From NCBI GenBank assembly GCA_002393895.1, contig DGUE01000012.1, positions 241 through 10,960 of the forward strand: DNA of 10,720 bases, written 5' to 3'. Below the pieces are notes generated by a model. It saw only the letters and a list, made by a program, of their open reading frames with translations, did not search any database and was not told the origin of the DNA. Of this stretch, positions 7,447-10,720 are shown piece by piece (positions within the stretch are counted from its first letter, which is position 1; every line of letters starts with the position of its first letter). This DNA comes from Bacteroidales bacterium UBA4318 (GTDB lineage Bacteria; Bacteroidota; Bacteroidia; Bacteroidales; UBA932). The position numbers and the translations under genes were made by a program.

Positions 7447-7448
7447 GC

Positions 7449-10376
7449 ATGCTTCGTAAAGTCCTGACCGCTGCCGCTATTTTGCTGACAAGCATTTCTG
7501 CAAACGCCCAGAAAGCCATTCTGGAGGCATTCAAGCCAGTTTCGGACTCCATTTCCGTGCTTGCGAAGGAGCACTTCCGCGTGCGGTCCCACCTTCAGTT
7601 GAACAAGGCCATGAAACGCGGGCAGGTGCTGGACCTCTACTTCACCAAGGAGCTTGGGGATTATCCCTGGCGGGCAGGCGATCCGCAGTGGTTCCGCAGC
7701 CAGCTGAAGGCGCTCTGGCCAGAAGAGGTGAAGCAATACACCCTGGGAGGAGTCTGGTGCGAAAGTGTCGACCTGGCAGAACTGGCCCAGCCCGCCCTGG
7801 GAAACAACGGCCAGCCAAAGGATTTTCGTTTCAAAGTAAAAGCTCCATCCCGCAGTCTTTTCATCGAAGAAAGCGGGTCATACAAGGCCGACAGGGGCCT
7901 CAGGGGCAGGAATATAGCCCTCTGGCAAAGCCACGGGCGCTACTTCGACAACGGAGCCGGCGCCTGGAGCTGGCAGCGCTCCCCCAACTGGCGCACCAAT
8001 GAGGATCTGTACACTCAAAGTTATGTGCTTCCCTTTCTGATCCCCATGCTGGAAAGGGCCGGTGCATATGTGATTACTCCCCGAGAGAGAGATACCAACG
8101 CCCTTGAGGTAGTAATCGACAACGACAGATCCTTCCGTTCCCCTGGATTCCCGGTCCGGACCCATGGTTCCTATAAGGAAAAAGGAAGCTGGAGAGATGC
8201 CGGAGAAGGTTTTGCCGACAAAAAAGAAGTTTATGTGAAGGACGATAATCCCTTCACCATGGGCACTGCCCGCCAGGCCGCCTGCATGGCAGGGAAAGGG
8301 AATGCCTCCATACGCTGGAATCCCGAGTTGGAAAGCAACGGCCGCTACTGCGTCTATATCTCATATAAAAGCCTTCCCAACAGTTCATCCTGTGCCAGAT
8401 ATACGGTAGAGCATCGCGGAGGCCGTTCCGAATTCATTGTAAACCAGAAAATTGGAGGAGGCACATGGGTCTTCCTCGGGGAATTCGAACTGGGCCCGGA
8501 CTCCTATATCACCCTGGACAACGGCACGCCATCCGGCCACAAGACAGACAGGAACTGCGTAGTGAGCGCAGATGCCGTGCGGATAGGAGGCGGCATGGGC
8601 AAGATAGCCCGCGGGAAAGGCAAGGACAGTTCCGAATGGGAAACTTCCGGCCTTCCTTCCTACCTGGAAGGAGCTTCCTACTGGGAGCAGTGGGCAGGAA
8701 TGCCCTACGAGCGCATCCACCAATGGAGTACGGACTACACCTGCGACTACGCGTCCCGCGGCGAATGGGTTAAGATGATGAAGGACGACAAGAATCTACC
8801 CATCGACCTCTCGCTTGCATTCCATACCGATGCCGGAGTGACCCCCAACGATTCCATAGTCGGCACCCTGGCCATCTACACGCTTAAAGCGGACGGAAAA
8901 CGAAAGTTCGAGAACGGCGCCGACCGGGCCGCCTGCCGCCTTCTGACGGACTGGATACAGACACAGATAGTGGAGGATCTGCGTTCGGATTACGATTCAC
9001 TCTGGACGCGCAGGCAGACCTGGAACCGTTCGTATTCTGAATCCCGCACCACCGACGTGCCCGCTATTCTTCTGGAACTACTTGCACATCAGAACTTTGC
9101 AGACATGAAGTTCGGGCTGGACCCGGCCTTCCGCTTCGATGTATGCAGGGCTGTCTACAAGGGAATGCTAAAGTTTCTGAGCACATACTACGGCGAATCA
9201 TACGTGGTTGCTCCCCTGCCAGTCAAGGACTTCTCTGCCACTTTCGGTGACGACGGCTATGTTGTGCTGAACTGGAAAGCGACGGAAGATGTGAAAGAGC
9301 CCACCGCAAGCCCTACGGAGTATATAGTGTATACCAGAATGGATGACGGGGCGTTCGACAAAGGGGTGCGGGTGAGTGAATGCCACCTGTCTCTCCCGAT
9401 AGAGAACGGGCACCTGTATTCCTTCATGGTGGAAGCCTGCAACCGTGGCGGACGCAGTTTCCCTTCAGAGATCCTGAGCATCGGCCAGGTCTCCCCCGAT
9501 GCCAGGAAAGTGCTTATAATCAACAATTTCGACCGCATCAGCGCCCCTTCATGGTTTGATTCCGAAAAGTATGCAGGTTTCGATGCCCGGCTAGACAGTG
9601 GAGTGCCCTACATGAAAGACATCTCCTATGGTGGAGAGAGTTGGGAATACCGCCGCGACAAGAAATACCTGAATAATACCGCACCGGGCTTTGGAGCCAC
9701 CGAAATCGACATGGCAGGATTCCAGCCTGGAGGCAACACTTTCGACTATCCTGCCGTGCATGGAAAGGCTCTGATGGACCTGGGCTACAGTTTCTGCTCC
9801 ATGAGCCGCAGGGCCTTCGAAAAGGCCCCTTCTGAGCATTATTTCGCCCTGGATGTGATCTGCGGCAAGCAGATAAGCACTCTGGTGGGCAATGCCGGAG
9901 GCGGCGTACGGTTCAGGGTTTTCCCGGAAGGATTACGCAAAGCCCTGCGCTCGGCGGTCTCCTCCGGATGCAACATCCTGATTTCTGGAGCATATATAGC
10001 AACAGATGCCTGGGACGAGATATACCCCATAAAAGATGACGGGTATCAGGAAGACGCCAGGTCTTTTATCGAGAACATCCTTGGTTACCGCTGGTCCACC
10101 ACCCGCGGATCGGTGAACGGCAAGGTTCAGATGGACGGAAAGTCCTTCAGTTTCTGCCACGAGCCTTGCGAAGAGAGCTACTGCGTTGAAACCGCCGGAG
10201 GGATCAAGCCTTCTTCCGGAGGAAAGACAATAGCCACCTTCACCAACCGAACTGGTGCCGCTGTCTATCACCCCTTCGAGGGTTACGGAGTGGTGGCTTG
10301 GAGTTTCCCCCTGGAGCTGCTATCATCTAAAGAAGAACTTAACGAAATTATAGATAAGTCATTGAAATTCTTTTAA
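7449..10376 (+). CDS. Secreted multi-domain N-acetylmuramoyl-L-alanine amidase-like protein with golvesin-like and FN3-like domains
   Basis: 975 residues. ATG 7449 gives a clean signal peptide (core 5-17, cleavage about ANA-Q at 20/21); sequence upstream in frame belongs to the ABC and VanZ genes. The catalytic amidase_3-type domain is in two pieces. The first (about 154-225) has [11 protein letters not shown] with zinc ligand His162, TNED with Glu185, and [14 protein letters not shown]. The second (about 450-585) has [10 protein letters not shown] with His459 and [11 protein letters not shown] with catalytic Glu543. Between them, about 265-385, sits a golvesin C-terminal-like domain ([35 protein letters not shown]). 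An FN3-like domain follows (about 591-682), then a C-terminal alpha/beta region (687-975, starting KVLIINNFD). It should cleave the MurNAc-L-Ala bond of peptidoglycan in the periplasm or outside the cell. Similar proteins in this phylum are sometimes labelled xanthan lyase; the His/Glu/His/Glu set favours amidase. It ends with tandem stops (TAA TAA). Confidence 0.85.
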   Translation: MLRKVLTAAAILLTSISANAQKAILEAFKPVSDSISVLAKEHFRVRSHLQLNKAMKRGQVLDLYFTKELGDYPWRAGDPQWFRSQLKALWPEEVKQYTLGGVWCESVDLAELAQPALGNNGQPKDFRFKVKAPSRSLFIEESGSYKADRGLRGRNIALWQSHGRYFDNGAGAWSWQRSPNWRTNEDLYTQSYVLPFLIPMLERAGAYVITPRERDTNALEVVIDNDRSFRSPGFPVRTHGSYKEKGSWRDAGEGFADKKEVYVKDDNPFTMGTARQAACMAGKGNASIRWNPELESNGRYCVYISYKSLPNSSSCARYTVEHRGGRSEFIVNQKIGGGTWVFLGEFELGPDSYITLDNGTPSGHKTDRNCVVSADAVRIGGGMGKIARGKGKDSSEWETSGLPSYLEGASYWEQWAGMPYERIHQWSTDYTCDYASRGEWVKMMKDDKNLPIDLSLAFHTDAGVTPNDSIVGTLAIYTLKADGKRKFENGADRAACRLLTDWIQTQIVEDLRSDYDSLWTRRQTWNRSYSESRTTDVPAILLELLAHQNFADMKFGLDPAFRFDVCRAVYKGMLKFLSTYYGESYVVAPLPVKDFSATFGDDGYVVLNWKATEDVKEPTASPTEYIVYTRMDDGAFDKGVRVSECHLSLPIENGHLYSFMVEACNRGGRSFPSEILSIGQVSPDARKVLIINNFDRISAPSWFDSEKYAGFDARLDSGVPYMKDISYGGESWEYRRDKKYLNNTAPGFGATEIDMAGFQPGGNTFDYPAVHGKALMDLGYSFCSMSRRAFEKAPSEHYFALDVICGKQISTLVGNAGGGVRFRVFPEGLRKALRSAVSSGCNILISGAYIATDAWDEIYPIKDDGYQEDARSFIENILGYRWSTTRGSVNGKVQMDGKSFSFCHEPCEESYCVETAGGIKPSSGGKTIATFTNRTGAAVYHPFEGYGVVAWSFPLELLSSKEELNEIIDKSLKFF

Positions 10377-10383
10377 TAACACT

Positions 10384-10720
10384 ATGGAACAAGCAAAATT
10401 CAGAATTGAATCTGACCTTCTCGGCGAGCTTGAGGTGCCCGCTGATGCCTACTATGGGGTGCAGACCCAGAGGGCAATCAACAACTACAAAATCTCTACT
10501 ACTCACATGAGCGATTATCCCGAATACATCATCTCAATGGCTTATGTGAAGTGGGCTGCCGCTTCAGCGAACGCTGAACTTGGTGCACTTGACCCCAAGA
10601 TTGCAGACGCCATCTGCAAGGCATGCAAAGAGATTGTGGACGGGAAACTCCACGACCAGTTCCCGGTAGACATGATGCAGGGCGGAGCCGGCACATCCGT
10701 GAACATGAATGCCAACGAGG
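10384..10720 (+). CDS. aspA: Aspartate ammonia-lyase, partial (N-terminus only)
   Basis: Catalyses reversible deamination of aspartate to fumarate and ammonia in the cytoplasm; in anaerobic Bacteroidota it can feed fumarate respiration. Only the first 112 codons are in the window. [19 protein letters not shown] (residues 7-25), QTQRAIxNYKIS, and [22 protein letters not shown] near the edge match AspA closely; class II fumarase is a near relative, but its N-terminus normally has a GxVxVPxxxxWGAQTQRS pattern, whereas [11 protein letters not shown] is aspartase-like. The catalytic loop lies outside the window. The ATG follows the amidase stop by 7 bases with no promoter that I can see in the gap, so it is either part of the same transcript or driven from within the amidase coding end. 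Confidence 0.92.
   Translation, partial: MEQAKFRIESDLLGELEVPADAYYGVQTQRAINNYKISTTHMSDYPEYIISMAYVKWAAASANAELGALDPKIADAICKACKEIVDGKLHDQFPVDMMQGGAGTSVNMNANE

Noticed and set aside
6993..7448. Upstream in-frame extension of the amidase-like gene
   Set aside because: The extra 152 codons re-read the ABC end and the VanZ-like gene in another frame; the signal peptide starts at 7449.

Overview
The window looks like chromosomal DNA from a Bacteroidota bacterium, most likely Bacteroidales. The reasons are Bacteroidota-type promoters (TTG or a near match, a 19-bp spacer, then TAnnTTTG) upstream of two genes, the absence of Shine-Dalgarno sequences, A/T-rich leaders before the start codons, and gene families typical of the phylum. 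These include a compact glucose-6-phosphate isomerase, a periplasmic TPR protein and a secreted amidase carrying a golvesin-like domain. Coding regions are moderately GC-rich. The phylum is well supported; the order is inferred. I see no RNA gene, CRISPR array, insertion sequence, prophage gene or clear sign of recent transfer.

Left part (1-2344), minus strand: glucose-6-phosphate isomerase (pgi), whose C-terminus runs off the left edge, and upstream of it a secreted M28-family peptidase homologue. The M28 protein keeps the fold-defining motifs but has lost most of the zinc-binding and catalytic residues, so it is probably not an active aminopeptidase. Each gene has a recognisable promoter of its own.

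Right part (2345-10720), plus strand: a tightly packed run of six genes. It starts divergently from the M28 gene across a 47-bp spacer that contains a perfect inverted repeat. The order is: exported TPR-repeat protein; YycJ/WalJ-type metallo-beta-lactamase-fold hydrolase (14-nt overlap with the TPR gene); ABCB/MsbA-type ABC exporter (20-nt gap); small VanZ-like membrane protein (4-nt ATGA overlap); large secreted N-acetylmuramoyl-L-alanine amidase-like protein with golvesin-like and FN3-like domains (2-nt gap); and the start of aspartate ammonia-lyase (7-nt gap), cut by the right edge.

Read together, the central genes form a plausible cell-envelope group: lipid or drug export, a VanZ-like protein, a peptidoglycan amidase and a TPR scaffold. 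Metabolic genes (pgi, aspA) flank it. No gene here clearly defines a new defence or mobile system. The most unusual items are the degenerate M28 protein and the multi-domain amidase, whose catalytic domain is split by an inserted binding-type domain and followed by about 290 residues I cannot assign firmly.
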